Positions 1 to 7,957 of a stretch of DNA of 23,505 nucleotides are shown in pieces (position 1 is the first letter of the stretch; the number at the start of each line of letters is the position of its first letter). A program made the position numbers and the translations under genes. Below the pieces are notes generated by a model. It searched no databases. It was not told the origin of the DNA and saw only the letters and a list, made by a program, of their open reading frames with translations. This DNA is from an uncultured Collinsella sp. (lineage in GTDB: Bacteria > Actinomycetota > Coriobacteriia > Coriobacteriales > Coriobacteriaceae), in contig CAAECF010000058.1 of NCBI GenBank assembly GCA_900754275.1, positions 1-23,505 on the forward strand, in the 5' to 3' direction.

Positions 1-173
1 CGAGGACGGCGCGCGAGAAGCTCGCCACGATGCCGACCGACGCGGACATCGACTTCCTGTTCAGCGTCTACTCCGCCTCGCCGTCACGCGAGGACGGAGG
101 GCCGGAGTGGGGCGACAGGGCCGTGTGGGAGGACCTCCACCACAGGGACCCGTACCCGTTCTGGCTGGATTAA
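1..173 (+). CDS. 3' end of an unrecognised gene (partial)
   Basis: An open frame (codons starting at base 3) enters from the left edge and stops at the TAA at 171-173, giving the last 56 residues of a protein that ends in ...DPYPFWLD. The tail is rich in charged and aromatic residues (Asp, Glu, Arg, Trp, Tyr) and predicts no membrane segment. I do not recognise the family. It uses AGG for Arg (three times) and GGG/GGA for Gly, codons rare in the neighbouring housekeeping genes, which may mean recent acquisition, but 56 codons is a small sample. A bidirectional terminator follows at 232-279. Confidence 0.55.
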   Translation, partial: RTAREKLATMPTDADIDFLFSVYSASPSREDGGPEWGDRAVWEDLHHRDPYPFWLD

Positions 174-196
174 TGGATGGAAACGGATGTTCTATC

Positions 197-215
197 GGGA
201 CACACATTTTGTCCT
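197..215. repeat. Short GGGACA/TGTCCT inverted repeat
   Basis: GGGACA (197-202) and TGTCCT (210-215) flank a 7-base loop, directly after the partial gene. It could be a weak terminator or a remnant of the GGGACA-type palindromes seen elsewhere in this window. Confidence 0.35.
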
Positions 216-231
216 ATAAGCCGCTATTAAA

Positions 232-279
232 AGACAGCAAAAGGGGCTGGGAAGCGATTCTCGGCCCCTTTTGCTGTCT
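232..279. terminator. Strong bidirectional rho-independent terminator
   Basis: A perfect 16-bp inverted repeat (232-247 with 264-279) continues inward through six more pairs, including G·U and U·G wobbles, to a GCGA tetraloop, making a stem of about 22 bp. The core GGGGC...GCCCC is flanked by AAAA on the left and TTTT on the right, so it can work in both directions: for the gene ending at 173 and for walJ, which ends at 288 on the other strand. Confidence 0.85.
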
Positions 280-287
280 AGGACAGT

Positions 288-1097
288 CTATTGAATGGTT
301 GCCGGTTGATACTGACTCGCAGGGCGTATCGAGAGTTTTCGCGATCCTTGGAGAAGGGTTGCGGAGCTGCCGACCTCGTCATCCAGGGTTGCGGCCAGAG
401 CTTTGGCATAGCTTTTGACGGTAAGGCTCGGACGATTGTTATCTTGGCTGATATGCATGGCAATGAGCTGTTCGGTGCGATCGGTAACAAGTTCGCGCGC
501 GGCTTCGGCGGCTTGGCCATTGGAGAGGTGTCCCCTTTCAGACAGGATGCGCTCCTGAAGAAAGCGGGGATATTCTCCCTCGCGCAGCATGGTCACATCA
601 TGGTTGCTCTCGAGCGCGAGGACTCGACAATCTTTGAGGGTGTTCATGGCTTGGCTCGATAGCTCTCCGGTGTCGGTGGCAAAGCCGATGGAATCATCGA
701 GGGTGTCGAATCGATAACCGACTGGATTGATGACATCGTGTGATGTTGAGTAGGTTTGCACGTGGATGCCGGCAATGGATAGGGTGTCACCGGGATCGAA
801 TTCCTCGACAGGCAGATGCGAAAGATTTTCTTTGCTCGAAAGAGTCCCCCTGCTGGCAAAGAGGGGGCCGTGCCAGTGCTTGCACCAGACATCGAGGCCC
901 TTGATGTGATCGCTATGCTCATGAGTAATGAGAAGAGCCGAGACGTTGTCTGTCGAGAGCCCCAGTTCTGCCATGCGCTTTAATGTCTCGCGGCGAGACA
1001 GTCCGTCATCGACCATAATGAGCCCCTGCGGGCCCTCGATGAGTGCGCAGTTGCCTTTAGAGCCACTGCCGAGGATATGAAGGTGCAGACGAGACAT
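288..1097 (-). CDS. walJ: MBL-fold metallo-hydrolase, WalJ/YycJ family
   Basis: This is a 269-residue metallo-beta-lactamase-fold hydrolase, close to the usual length for WalJ/YycJ. It opens with the family signature GSGSKGN (10-16) and carries the metal-binding motif HEHSDH (59-64), followed by TSHD near 119, an ATDTGEL segment and the RGHLSNGQAAE segment. Relatives are linked to the WalRK cell-wall regulatory system in Firmicutes and are proposed to have 5'-exonuclease activity tied to DNA replication or repair; the role here is inferred from family. No walR or walK gene is in view. The ATG at 1095-1097 has only a weak ribosome site. The gene is divergent from tilS, with 48 bp between the starts, and ends at the bidirectional terminator. 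Confidence 0.88.
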   Translation of the reverse strand: MSRLHLHILGSGSKGNCALIEGPQGLIMVDDGLSRRETLKRMAELGLSTDNVSALLITHEHSDHIKGLDVWCKHWHGPLFASRGTLSSKENLSHLPVEEFDPGDTLSIAGIHVQTYSTSHDVINPVGYRFDTLDDSIGFATDTGELSSQAMNTLKDCRVLALESNHDVTMLREGEYPRFLQERILSERGHLSNGQAAEAARELVTDRTEQLIAMHISQDNNRPSLTVKSYAKALAATLDDEVGSSATLLQGSRKLSIRPASQYQPATIQ

Positions 1098-1111
1098 AAG
1101 ATTCCAAAGGA

Positions 1112-1145
1112 TACAATGGGTGCGGACGAATAGAGGAGGAAGCGA
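1112..1145 (+). promoter_or_regulatory. Possible -10 and ribosome binding site of tilS
   Basis: TACAAT at 1112-1117 resembles a -10 box, but no good -35 lies at the right distance. AGAGGAGGA ends six bases before the tilS ATG and is a strong Shine-Dalgarno sequence that fixes that start. Confidence 0.4.
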
Positions 1146-2684
1146 ATGCCAACGGTATCACAGCATTACGGACACCATGCCGTGCCTGGGGCAGTCGATG
1201 AGACCCGGACGAGACAGCAGGCTGCTCCTGTCGTGCTCATGGTATCAGGCGGCGCGGACTCGACGGCACTGCTTCTTATGGCGTGCACATCAAAGCTGGA
1301 TATCCAAGACGGACGCGGTGTTGCCCCCATTGCTCGCGAGCGCCTGCATGTGCTGCATGTAAACCATCATCTGCGCGGCAAGGCGTCCGATGGCGACGAG
1401 GCCTTTGTGCGTGAGCTCTGCGCGCAATATGGTTTACCGCTGTGTGTGGAGCACGCTTATTTTGATGGGGAGTCGGGCAATATTGAGGCCGCGGCCCGCG
1501 AGGTGCGCTATGCCGCGGCGCGGAGGTATGTTCGCGAACTCTGCGCCCAGACGGGGGCGCCGCGAACGGCGGCTCGTATCTGCACCGCGCACACGTCTTC
1601 GGATCGCGCGGAAACGTTTTTGATGAACGCGATTAAGGGTTCGGGGCCCGCTGGTCTATCGAGCATTCCTCGCCGGAGGAATATCGTGGTGCGTCCCTTG
1701 CTCGACCTAACTCATGGCGAGCTCGTGGGCTATCTACAGGTACATGGTCAGCCGTGGCGTGAAGACGAGAGCAATGAGGATATCTCGTATCTGCGAAACT
1801 ACGTGCGCCATCGAGTGATGCCGGTGGTGGCGCAGCGCAACGCGAGCGTCTGCAAGACGATTGGCGCCGCCTGTGAGATCTTGGGTGATGAAGATGCGTT
1901 TCTATCCCAGCTGTCGGCACAGGCGTTTCGAAGCTGTTTGCGCAAAGAGGCAGCGGGCGCGCTGGTGCTCGATGCCAGGCGCCTTGCTGCGGCCGAGGTG
2001 GTAATCGCGCGGCGCATCGTGCGACTGGCGATTAAACGCATCGATCCGGGCGCTCGTCCCGAGATGCGACATGTGGAGCGAGTCCTTTCCTGCGTTGCCG
2101 AGGGCGCCGGCTCGGTCACGCTTCCGGCGGGGATTGACGCACGCATTGAGTTTGGCATGCTGGCGTTTAAGGCGCCGGCGGCTCGCGAGGGCCTGGCCGC
2201 GGACTGGGTTACCGTACCCGGTCGTTTGCCGTTGGGCGGGGGGCGCATGCTGGTCGCAGAGCCGATGGCCGTTGAGCCGGGATGCGATATCGTGCGCCGC
2301 GCCCGTGAGCTTGCGGTTGCCGGGGAAGTGACAGCTTTGGTAGACGCGGCTGCCCTGGGTTTTGCCGACAGCGATAGTGAGCGGATCCTGGCGGGCTCAC
2401 GTGGCGAGATCCCTGCAGAGGCGCGATTGGCGCGCCTGTGGGTGGACGGTCCCGCACCGGGAGACGTGATGTGCCCGTTAGGAATGAGTGGCCGAAGCAA
2501 GAAGGTATCCGACTTGCTAGGCGAGGCTCGCATTCCCGTTTCCGAGCGCGCCGGCGTGCCCGTGGTGAGGACGGCGCCGGGAGGTGCCGTGGTGTGGGTC
2601 GCCGGAGTTCGCGCGGACGAACGTTTTAAATGCACGGCGGCGACGCGTGTGGCTTATCTGCTTCGCGTGGTTGACGCGGATTAG
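1146..2684 (+). CDS. tilS: tRNA(Ile)-lysidine synthase
   Basis: TilS modifies the wobble C of tRNA-Ile(CAU) to lysidine, using ATP and lysine, so that the tRNA reads AUA. The 512-residue protein has the N-type PP-loop SGGADST (34-40), HVNHHLRG (71-78), the segment GSGPAGLSSIP (165-175) typical of TilS, and DESN...NYVRHRVMP (207-226). The C-terminal TilS domain is visible at about 431-505 (KKVSDLLGEARIPVSERAG). It is somewhat longer than E. coli TilS (about 430 residues). The usual HHxxDQAET motif reads AHTSSDRAET (148-157), a mild deviation. The start is set by AGAGGAGGA just upstream. The order tilS-hpt-ftsH matches that of Bacillus and many Gram-positives. Confidence 0.93.
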   Translation: MPTVSQHYGHHAVPGAVDETRTRQQAAPVVLMVSGGADSTALLLMACTSKLDIQDGRGVAPIARERLHVLHVNHHLRGKASDGDEAFVRELCAQYGLPLCVEHAYFDGESGNIEAAAREVRYAAARRYVRELCAQTGAPRTAARICTAHTSSDRAETFLMNAIKGSGPAGLSSIPRRRNIVVRPLLDLTHGELVGYLQVHGQPWREDESNEDISYLRNYVRHRVMPVVAQRNASVCKTIGAACEILGDEDAFLSQLSAQAFRSCLRKEAAGALVLDARRLAAAEVVIARRIVRLAIKRIDPGARPEMRHVERVLSCVAEGAGSVTLPAGIDARIEFGMLAFKAPAAREGLAADWVTVPGRLPLGGGRMLVAEPMAVEPGCDIVRRARELAVAGEVTALVDAAALGFADSDSERILAGSRGEIPAEARLARLWVDGPAPGDVMCPLGMSGRSKKVSDLLGEARIPVSERAGVPVVRTAPGGAVVWVAGVRADERFKCTAATRVAYLLRVVDAD

Positions 2685-2766
2685 CCCCTCGCACCAGCTG
2701 TTCTGTGCGGCGTTGACGGTATTCCCGCGCTGATGGTGCGCGGGCTGGAAAATATACCCCGTGCGC

Positions 2767-2775
2767 TGCTAGAAT
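2767..2775 (+). promoter_or_regulatory. Extended -10 promoter for hpt-ftsH
   Basis: TGCTAGAAT is an extended -10 element (TG-N-TAGAAT) 57 bp before the hpt start in a 148-bp gap. No convincing -35 is seen, which is tolerated with an extended -10. It suggests hpt-ftsH can be transcribed separately from tilS. Confidence 0.45.
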
Positions 2776-2832
2776 GTGTAGTTCGCGTCCATACGGCGGT
2801 GTGTGGGCGATTAAGCACAAGAAAGGGTTGTC

Positions 2833-3381
2833 ATGGCTTCTCAACATCCGGATATCGAGAAGGTTCTGTTTACGCAGGAGGATATCGACGGCATCGTTTC
2901 TCGCCTGGGCGAGGAGATCACTCGCGACTACGCGGGTAAGGATCTGGTGCTGATCGCGGTTCTGCGCGGTGCCGTTGTCTTTATGGGCGACCTGATGCGC
3001 AAGATTGAGCTACCGACCAACATCGATTTCATGGCTGTTTCGAGCTATGGCGACGGTGTGAAGTCTTCGGGCATCGTGCGTATCATTAAGGATCTGGATA
3101 TCGACATCCGTGGTCGCGACGTGCTGATCGTCGAGGACATTCTGGACTCGGGCCTGACCCTCAAGTACCTGATGAAGAACCTCGAGAGCCGCAAGCCCGC
3201 TTCGCTGGAGGTCGCTGCCTTCCTGTGGAAGGACGTTGAGGACCGCACCTCGGCCATCACGCCCAAGTATGTTGGAACCCATTGCCCCGATGCCTTTGTG
3301 GTGGGCTACGGCCTCGACTATGCCGAGCGCTATCGCAACCTTCCGTATCTGGGCATTTTGAAACCGGAGGTTTATTCGTAA
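2833..3381 (+). CDS. hpt: Hypoxanthine(-guanine) phosphoribosyltransferase
   Basis: This enzyme salvages hypoxanthine and guanine with PRPP to make IMP and GMP. The 182-residue protein has the normal length. The PRPP-binding loop VLIVEDILDSGLTL spans 97-110, the LRGA segment that contacts pyrophosphate is at 44-47, and the purine-binding end VVGYGLDYAERYRNLPYLG spans 156-174. The start has an AAAGGG ribosome site about seven bases upstream. It lies between tilS and ftsH and is separated from ftsH by a single base, so the two are almost certainly co-transcribed. Confidence 0.95.
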   Translation: MASQHPDIEKVLFTQEDIDGIVSRLGEEITRDYAGKDLVLIAVLRGAVVFMGDLMRKIELPTNIDFMAVSSYGDGVKSSGIVRIIKDLDIDIRGRDVLIVEDILDSGLTLKYLMKNLESRKPASLEVAAFLWKDVEDRTSAITPKYVGTHCPDAFVVGYGLDYAERYRNLPYLGILKPEVYS

Positions 3382-3382
3382 G

Positions 3383-5518
3383 ATGCCCGACGACCGTAAC
3401 GACAACAATTCCCAGACTCCCCGGGACCCAAAGATCCCGGGGATGCCCGGAGGCAAGAAGCCCACGCGTACGGGCTGGCTGTATTTTCTTTTGGCTTGCG
3501 CGCTTCTGGGCTATGCCTTCTTTAATATGGGTTCCGGCTTTGCCAGCTCCAGCAATACCGTTAAGCTCGCGACGAGCGAGATGGTCAGCGCCATCAAGCA
3601 GGATCGCGTCGAAGATCTGACCTATACGGTTCAAGACGGAAGCGTGACGGGTCATTACTGGAAGACAAAAAAGGACAAGGGCGATACGAGCGAGCTCAAG
3701 AGCTTCTCTTCGACCTATGTCGGCTCCGATTCGCTTGCCGAGCTCATGGCGGAGCACCCCGATACCAAGTACATCGTCAACACCAACGATCCCGATTTTT
3801 GGGGCGACTTGGCGATGAGTGTGCTTCCGACGATCGCCCTTATCGCCATCATGTTCTACTTTATGCGCCAGATGATGGGCGCCAACAACAGGAACATGCA
3901 GTTTGGCAAGACCAACGCCAAGACCAACGAGGCCACACGCCCCAAGGTCAAGTTTGAAGACGTTGCCGGAGTGGACGAGGCAGTCGAGGAGCTCGAGGAG
4001 ATCCGTGACTTTTTGAGCGATCCGGATCGCTATCGCAAGCTGGGCGCCAAGATCCCGCGTGGCGTGTTGCTGGTTGGCCCTCCGGGCACCGGTAAAACGC
4101 TGCTGGCCAAGGCCGTTGCCGGCGAGGCGGGCGTGCCGTTCTTTAGCATCTCGGGTTCCGACTTTGTCGAGATGTTCGTAGGTGTCGGCGCCAGCCGTGT
4201 GCGTGACCTCTTTAAGGAGGCCAAGTCCCAGGCCCCGTCGATCATCTTCATCGATGAGATCGATGCCGTGGGACGTCAGCGCGGAGCCGGCTTGGGCGGC
4301 GGCCACGACGAGCGCGAGCAGACGCTCAACCAGCTGCTGGTCGAGATGGACGGCTTTGAGGAAAGCGAGTCGGTCATCCTGATCGCCGCCACCAACCGCC
4401 CCGACATTCTGGATCCGGCGCTGCTGCGTCCCGGTCGTTTTGACCGTCAAGTTACGGTCGACCGTCCGGACGTGAAGGGCCGCGAGCAGATCTTGCGCGT
4501 GCATGCCGAGAACAAGCCGATGGACGAGGACGTTAAGTTTGAGAAGCTCGCCCAGATGACCGTTGGCTTCACCGGCGCCGATCTGGCAAATCTGCTCAAC
4601 GAGTCTGCGCTGCTGGCCGCTCGCCGTCATCGTTCCGTGATCTCGATGGACGAGGTCGAGGAATCGATGGAGCGCGTGATTGCCGGACCGCAGCGCAAGG
4701 GTCGCGTGATGACCGAGGCCGAGCGCACCACAATTGCCTACCACGAGAGCGGTCATGCCCTGGTGGGCCACATCCTGGAGCACTCCGATCCGGTCCACAA
4801 GATCTCGATCGTCAGCCGCGGTCAGGCGCTGGGCTACACGCTGCAGCTTCCGCAGGAGGACCACTTCCTCAAGACCAAGAACGAGATGCTCGACGAGCTT
4901 GCCGTGTTCTTGGGCGGTCGCGTTGCCGAGGAGCTCATGTGCGATGATATTACGTCGGGCGCGAGCAACGATCTGGAGCGCGCAACCAAGATGGCGCGCG
5001 AGATGGTCACGCGCCTGGGCATGAGCGAGGAGCTGGGCACGCAAGTGTTTGGCGAGGCGCAACATCAGGTGTTCCTTGGTCGCGATTACGCCGATCACCA
5101 GGATTACTCCGAGGAGACGGCGCGCCGCATTGATATCGAGGTTCAGCGTATCATGCGCGAGGCCCATCGTCGTGCTGTCGAGATCTTGGATGCCCGTCGC
5201 GATCAGCTCGATCTGATGGCGAAGGTGCTGCTTGAGCGCGAGACTGTCGAGGGCGATGCCGTGAATGCCCTGCTCGATAACGAGTGGGACGCCTACCTTG
5301 AGCGCGAGGGCGATATCCTGGCGGCCAAGGAGGAGCGCAATGCCAAGGCGGCCGGCATGCCGACCAAGAAGCGCGTGCCTCGAATGAGCGAGGAGGAGCT
5401 GGCGGCTGATGCCGCGGCCTTTGCGCAGGCGGCCATGCAGGAGGATGCCGAAGCCGCATCCGATGATGCTGACGATGACCATGCCGTCGTCGATGCCGAC
5501 ACCGACGCCGACAAATAG
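3383..5518 (+). CDS. ftsH: ATP-dependent zinc metalloprotease FtsH
   Basis: FtsH is a hexameric membrane AAA+ protease that extracts and degrades membrane and regulatory proteins. The 711-residue protein has a cytoplasmic N-terminus, a first membrane segment at about 32-50, an extracytoplasmic domain, a second membrane segment at 143-163, then the AAA module with Walker A GPPGTGKT (232-239), Walker B IIFIDE (287-292) and the second region of homology (NRPDILDPALLRPGRFDR, about 338-355). The zinc motif HESGH is at 454-458 and the third ligand is likely D530. The C-terminal tail after about 675 is Asp- and Ala-rich, low-complexity and probably disordered. The ATG is one base after the hpt stop, and CCGGAGG inside the hpt end supplies the ribosome site. 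A clear terminator follows. Confidence 0.97.
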   Translation: MPDDRNDNNSQTPRDPKIPGMPGGKKPTRTGWLYFLLACALLGYAFFNMGSGFASSSNTVKLATSEMVSAIKQDRVEDLTYTVQDGSVTGHYWKTKKDKGDTSELKSFSSTYVGSDSLAELMAEHPDTKYIVNTNDPDFWGDLAMSVLPTIALIAIMFYFMRQMMGANNRNMQFGKTNAKTNEATRPKVKFEDVAGVDEAVEELEEIRDFLSDPDRYRKLGAKIPRGVLLVGPPGTGKTLLAKAVAGEAGVPFFSISGSDFVEMFVGVGASRVRDLFKEAKSQAPSIIFIDEIDAVGRQRGAGLGGGHDEREQTLNQLLVEMDGFEESESVILIAATNRPDILDPALLRPGRFDRQVTVDRPDVKGREQILRVHAENKPMDEDVKFEKLAQMTVGFTGADLANLLNESALLAARRHRSVISMDEVEESMERVIAGPQRKGRVMTEAERTTIAYHESGHALVGHILEHSDPVHKISIVSRGQALGYTLQLPQEDHFLKTKNEMLDELAVFLGGRVAEELMCDDITSGASNDLERATKMAREMVTRLGMSEELGTQVFGEAQHQVFLGRDYADHQDYSEETARRIDIEVQRIMREAHRRAVEILDARRDQLDLMAKVLLERETVEGDAVNALLDNEWDAYLEREGDILAAKEERNAKAAGMPTKKRVPRMSEEELAADAAAFAQAAMQEDAEAASDDADDDHAVVDADTDADK

Positions 5519-5530
5519 TCTTTGTGGCGA

Positions 5531-5567
5531 AAGCCTCCGCGGGGAAACCTGCGGAGGCTTTTTCTTT
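5531..5567 (+). terminator. Rho-independent terminator of tilS-hpt-ftsH
   Basis: A perfect 10-bp stem (AAGCCTCCGC at 5531-5540 with GCGGAGGCTT at 5551-5560) is followed by TTTCTTTT, 12 bases after the ftsH stop. Confidence 0.9.
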
Positions 5568-5588
5568 TGAGCGATATGGGGCCGTCTG

Positions 5589-5646
5589 TTGATTGGGGAC
5601 AGACTTAAATGAGCGTTTTCACGCATTTAAGTCTGTCCCCAATCAA
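5589..5646. repeat. 58-bp palindrome with 23-bp perfect arms (GGGGACAG type)
   Basis: The arms 5589-5611 and 5624-5646 are perfect reverse complements around a 12-base loop (5612-5623). Each arm carries GGGGACAGACTTAAAT or its complement. It sits between the ftsH terminator and the aminotransferase promoter region, has no T-tract and encodes nothing. It is probably a dispersed intergenic (REP-like) element. Confidence 0.8.
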
Positions 5647-5707
5647 TATTGCTGCGGCACTTTGCTCGGCTAAAGCGTACAATAGCGCCTATGCGAAAGG
5701 GGAACAG

Positions 5708-6892
5708 ATGATCAACGAAACTATGTATGCTCGCGGCGCGGAAAGCTCCATCATCCGTGAGATTTTTAGCTATGGCCTTGAGCGCAAGGCGCAGATCGGT
5801 GCGGAAAACGTATTCGATTTTTCGCTGGGCAATCCGAGCGTTCCGGCGCCCGCTGCTGTGGCTGAGTCGATTAAGAAGGCCCTGGAGCTGCCGAGCGACC
5901 AGCTGCACGGCTACACGCCCGCACCGGGCCTGCCGCAATGTCGTGCCGCTGTGGCCGAATCGCTCAACCGCCGCTTTGGCACGAGCTATGAGGGCAAAGA
6001 CGTATTTATGACGGTGGGTGCCGCGGCTTCGCTCACCTGCACGCTCAACGCCGTTACGAACCCGGGCGACGAGGTTATTGTTATCGCCCCGTACTTTCCG
6101 GAGTATCGCGTTTGGATTGAGAAGGCCGGCGGTACGTGTGTTGAGGCGCTCGCCGATGAAGATACGTTCCAGCTGAGCGTGGACAACGTGCTCAAGGCGA
6201 TCAGCGATAAGACGGCGGCCGTCATCATTGACTCTCCCAACAATCCGACCGGTGCCGTATATACATGCGACACGCTGACGCGACTGGCCAATGTTCTGCG
6301 CGAGGCCAATGCTCAGCGCGATCCCGAGAATCCGATTATGCTCATCTCGGATGAGCCGTACCGCGAGATTGTGTACGGTGCCGAGGTGCCTTGGGTGCCC
6401 TCGATCTACGAGCACACCATCGTGTGCTACTCGTATTCCAAGTCGCTGTCGCTGCCGGGCGAGCGCGTGGGGTGGATCTTGGTTCCCAACACCAATCCGC
6501 AGGCTGCCCGTCTGATGCCGGCTGTTGCGGGTGCTGCCCGTACGCTAGGTTTTGTATGCGCACCGGCACTCTTCCAGCGCGTGATTATCGATTGCATCGA
6601 TGAGCCGAGTGACGTTGAGGCCTATGCACGCAACCGCACCGCGCTTACCGACGCACTAGCGGAGTATGGCTACACCTATGTTGAGCCGGATGGCGCGTTC
6701 TACCTATGGGTGAAAGCGTTGGAGCCCGATGCGAATGCGTTCTGTGAGCGCGCAAAGAAGTATGAGTTGCTTGCGGTTCCCTCGGACAGCTTTGGTATGC
6801 CGGGTTGGTTCCGCCTGGGCTATTGCGTGAGCTACGAAACGATTGTCAATTCGCTACCCGCTTGGAAACAGTTGGCGGACGAGTATCGTTAA
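5708..6892 (+). CDS. Pyridoxal-phosphate aminotransferase, aspartate/PatA-like (fold type I)
   Basis: This class I/II aminotransferase (394 residues) moves an amino group between an amino acid and a 2-oxo acid; the exact substrate cannot be read from sequence. Visible motifs are SPNNPTG (176-182), D215 and Y218 of the cofactor pocket, the Schiff-base lysine K245 in SYSKSLSLPGER, R252 for the phosphate, and R369 (WFRLGY) for the substrate carboxylate. The frame is open to 5609, but that would start inside the palindrome; the ATG at 5708, preceded by GAAAGGGGAACAG, gives the normal family length and is preferred. It stands alone between the ftsH terminator and the next promoter. Confidence 0.9.
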   Translation: MINETMYARGAESSIIREIFSYGLERKAQIGAENVFDFSLGNPSVPAPAAVAESIKKALELPSDQLHGYTPAPGLPQCRAAVAESLNRRFGTSYEGKDVFMTVGAAASLTCTLNAVTNPGDEVIVIAPYFPEYRVWIEKAGGTCVEALADEDTFQLSVDNVLKAISDKTAAVIIDSPNNPTGAVYTCDTLTRLANVLREANAQRDPENPIMLISDEPYREIVYGAEVPWVPSIYEHTIVCYSYSKSLSLPGERVGWILVPNTNPQAARLMPAVAGAARTLGFVCAPALFQRVIIDCIDEPSDVEAYARNRTALTDALAEYGYTYVEPDGAFYLWVKALEPDANAFCERAKKYELLAVPSDSFGMPGWFRLGYCVSYETIVNSLPAWKQLADEYR

Positions 6893-6990
6893 AAGTAAAG
6901 CGCTCTGCCTACAATGTTTTACGTGAAACGGGGTTTGGTGTTAAGCCGGACCCCGTTGTCATGGACGTTGTGTCTTTGGGATGGAGTGGT

Positions 6991-7020
6991 TTTACGACTA
7001 TCGAAGGCTATGCGTACAAT
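6991..7020 (+). promoter_or_regulatory. Candidate promoter of the PHP phosphatase gene
   Basis: TTTACG (6991-6996) and TACAAT (7015-7020) are separated by 18 bp, about 38 bp before the start at 7058. The context GCGTACAAT is also found upstream of the aminotransferase (5676-5683). Confidence 0.5.
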
Positions 7021-7057
7021 GAATATAAGCGACGGCCGTGCCAGATAAGGAGACCTG

Positions 7058-7879
7058 ATGCCCTACCTGCTTTCTTGTGACATTCATACCCATACGATAT
7101 TCTCCGCGCATGCATATTCGACCATTGAGGAGAATGTGTACTGGGCGGCAGAGCGTGGCCTGCAGGTGCTCGGATCTGCCGACCATCTGAGCTCTATGGT
7201 TACGGCTTGCCCCAATGACCTGCGCAGTTACCAATTCTTTATCAACCAGGATATCTGGCCGCGCATTTGGAGCGGCGTGCTGGTGCTGCGTGGTGCCGAG
7301 GCCGATATCGTTTCGCTGGACGGAAGCCTGTTTGGCGAGGACACTCCAGTCACGCTCGATATTGCCGGCGATTCGTACAGCCGTCAGCATTCGCTGTTCG
7401 ATTTGGTTACGCGAAATTTGGATTATTTGGTTGCGAGCGTGCATAATCCGCAGATTGCTGAAGGCGCGACGCTGGCCCAGACGACCGAGATGTATATCAA
7501 TGCCCTGGAGCACCCCAAGGTGTTCATGCTGGGTCACACGGGGCGTTCGGGCGTGCCGTTCGATATCGACGAGGTGCTGTTGGCAGCTAAGGCCAAGCAC
7601 AAGATTATCGAGATCAACAACCATAGTCTTGAACACGGTGTCGACACTGAGCATTGGGCCGTATGCCGCAAGATCGCCGAGCGCTGCGCCGAGCTGGGCG
7701 TGGGCATTGGCGTGTCAACCGATGCCCACATTGGCATGGCCATTGGCAAGCTCGATCACGCGCGCAAGATGCTCGACGAGATTCACTTCCCGCTAGATTT
7801 GATCGTGACGCGCGACCGCGAGACGCTGCTGCGCGAGATGGCGGCAGCCGGCGTGTGCGATCTGCGCAATGGGATGTAG
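7058..7879 (+). CDS. PHP-domain phosphatase, YcdX-like
   Basis: This 273-residue PHP-superfamily protein closely matches the layout of E. coli YcdX, a trinuclear-metal phosphatase. Metal-binding residues are visible in order: HTH (10-12), H18, D42-H43, E81 (GAEADI), H129 (SVHN), H160 (LGHTGR) and D222/H224 (STDAHIG). The INQDIWPRIWSGVLVLRGAE stretch (62-81) is a YcdX-type hallmark. The natural substrate of the family is uncertain; a histidinol-phosphatase role is less likely because there are no his genes nearby. AAGGAG stands just before the ATG. The gene is monocistronic and followed by a terminator. Confidence 0.85.
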   Translation: MPYLLSCDIHTHTIFSAHAYSTIEENVYWAAERGLQVLGSADHLSSMVTACPNDLRSYQFFINQDIWPRIWSGVLVLRGAEADIVSLDGSLFGEDTPVTLDIAGDSYSRQHSLFDLVTRNLDYLVASVHNPQIAEGATLAQTTEMYINALEHPKVFMLGHTGRSGVPFDIDEVLLAAKAKHKIIEINNHSLEHGVDTEHWAVCRKIAERCAELGVGIGVSTDAHIGMAIGKLDHARKMLDEIHFPLDLIVTRDRETLLREMAAAGVCDLRNGM

Positions 7880-7899
7880 CGGAGTTTATAAACCAAGCG

Positions 7900-7932
7900 A
7901 AGGGGGCGGCCCAGGCGGGTCGCCCCCTTTCT
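7900..7932. terminator. Terminator between convergent PHP and rlmD genes
   Basis: AAGGGGGCG (7900-7908) pairs with CGCCCCCTT (7921-7929) around a 12-base loop, followed by TCTTG on the plus strand. It lies 20 bases after the PHP gene stop and 28 bases beyond the rlmD stop on the other strand, so it may serve both. Confidence 0.8.
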
Positions 7933-7957
7933 TGTCCCAAAAATCTACTGAGGTCGG

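Noticed and set aside
3257..5626. 789-residue open frame on the minus strand opposite ftsH
   Set aside because: Shadow of ftsH; low-complexity translation with no motif, and it runs through the ftsH terminator.
6805..7080. 91-residue frame between the aminotransferase and PHP genes
   Set aside because: It overlaps the ends of both neighbours and contains the likely promoter; no ribosome site or recognisable similarity.
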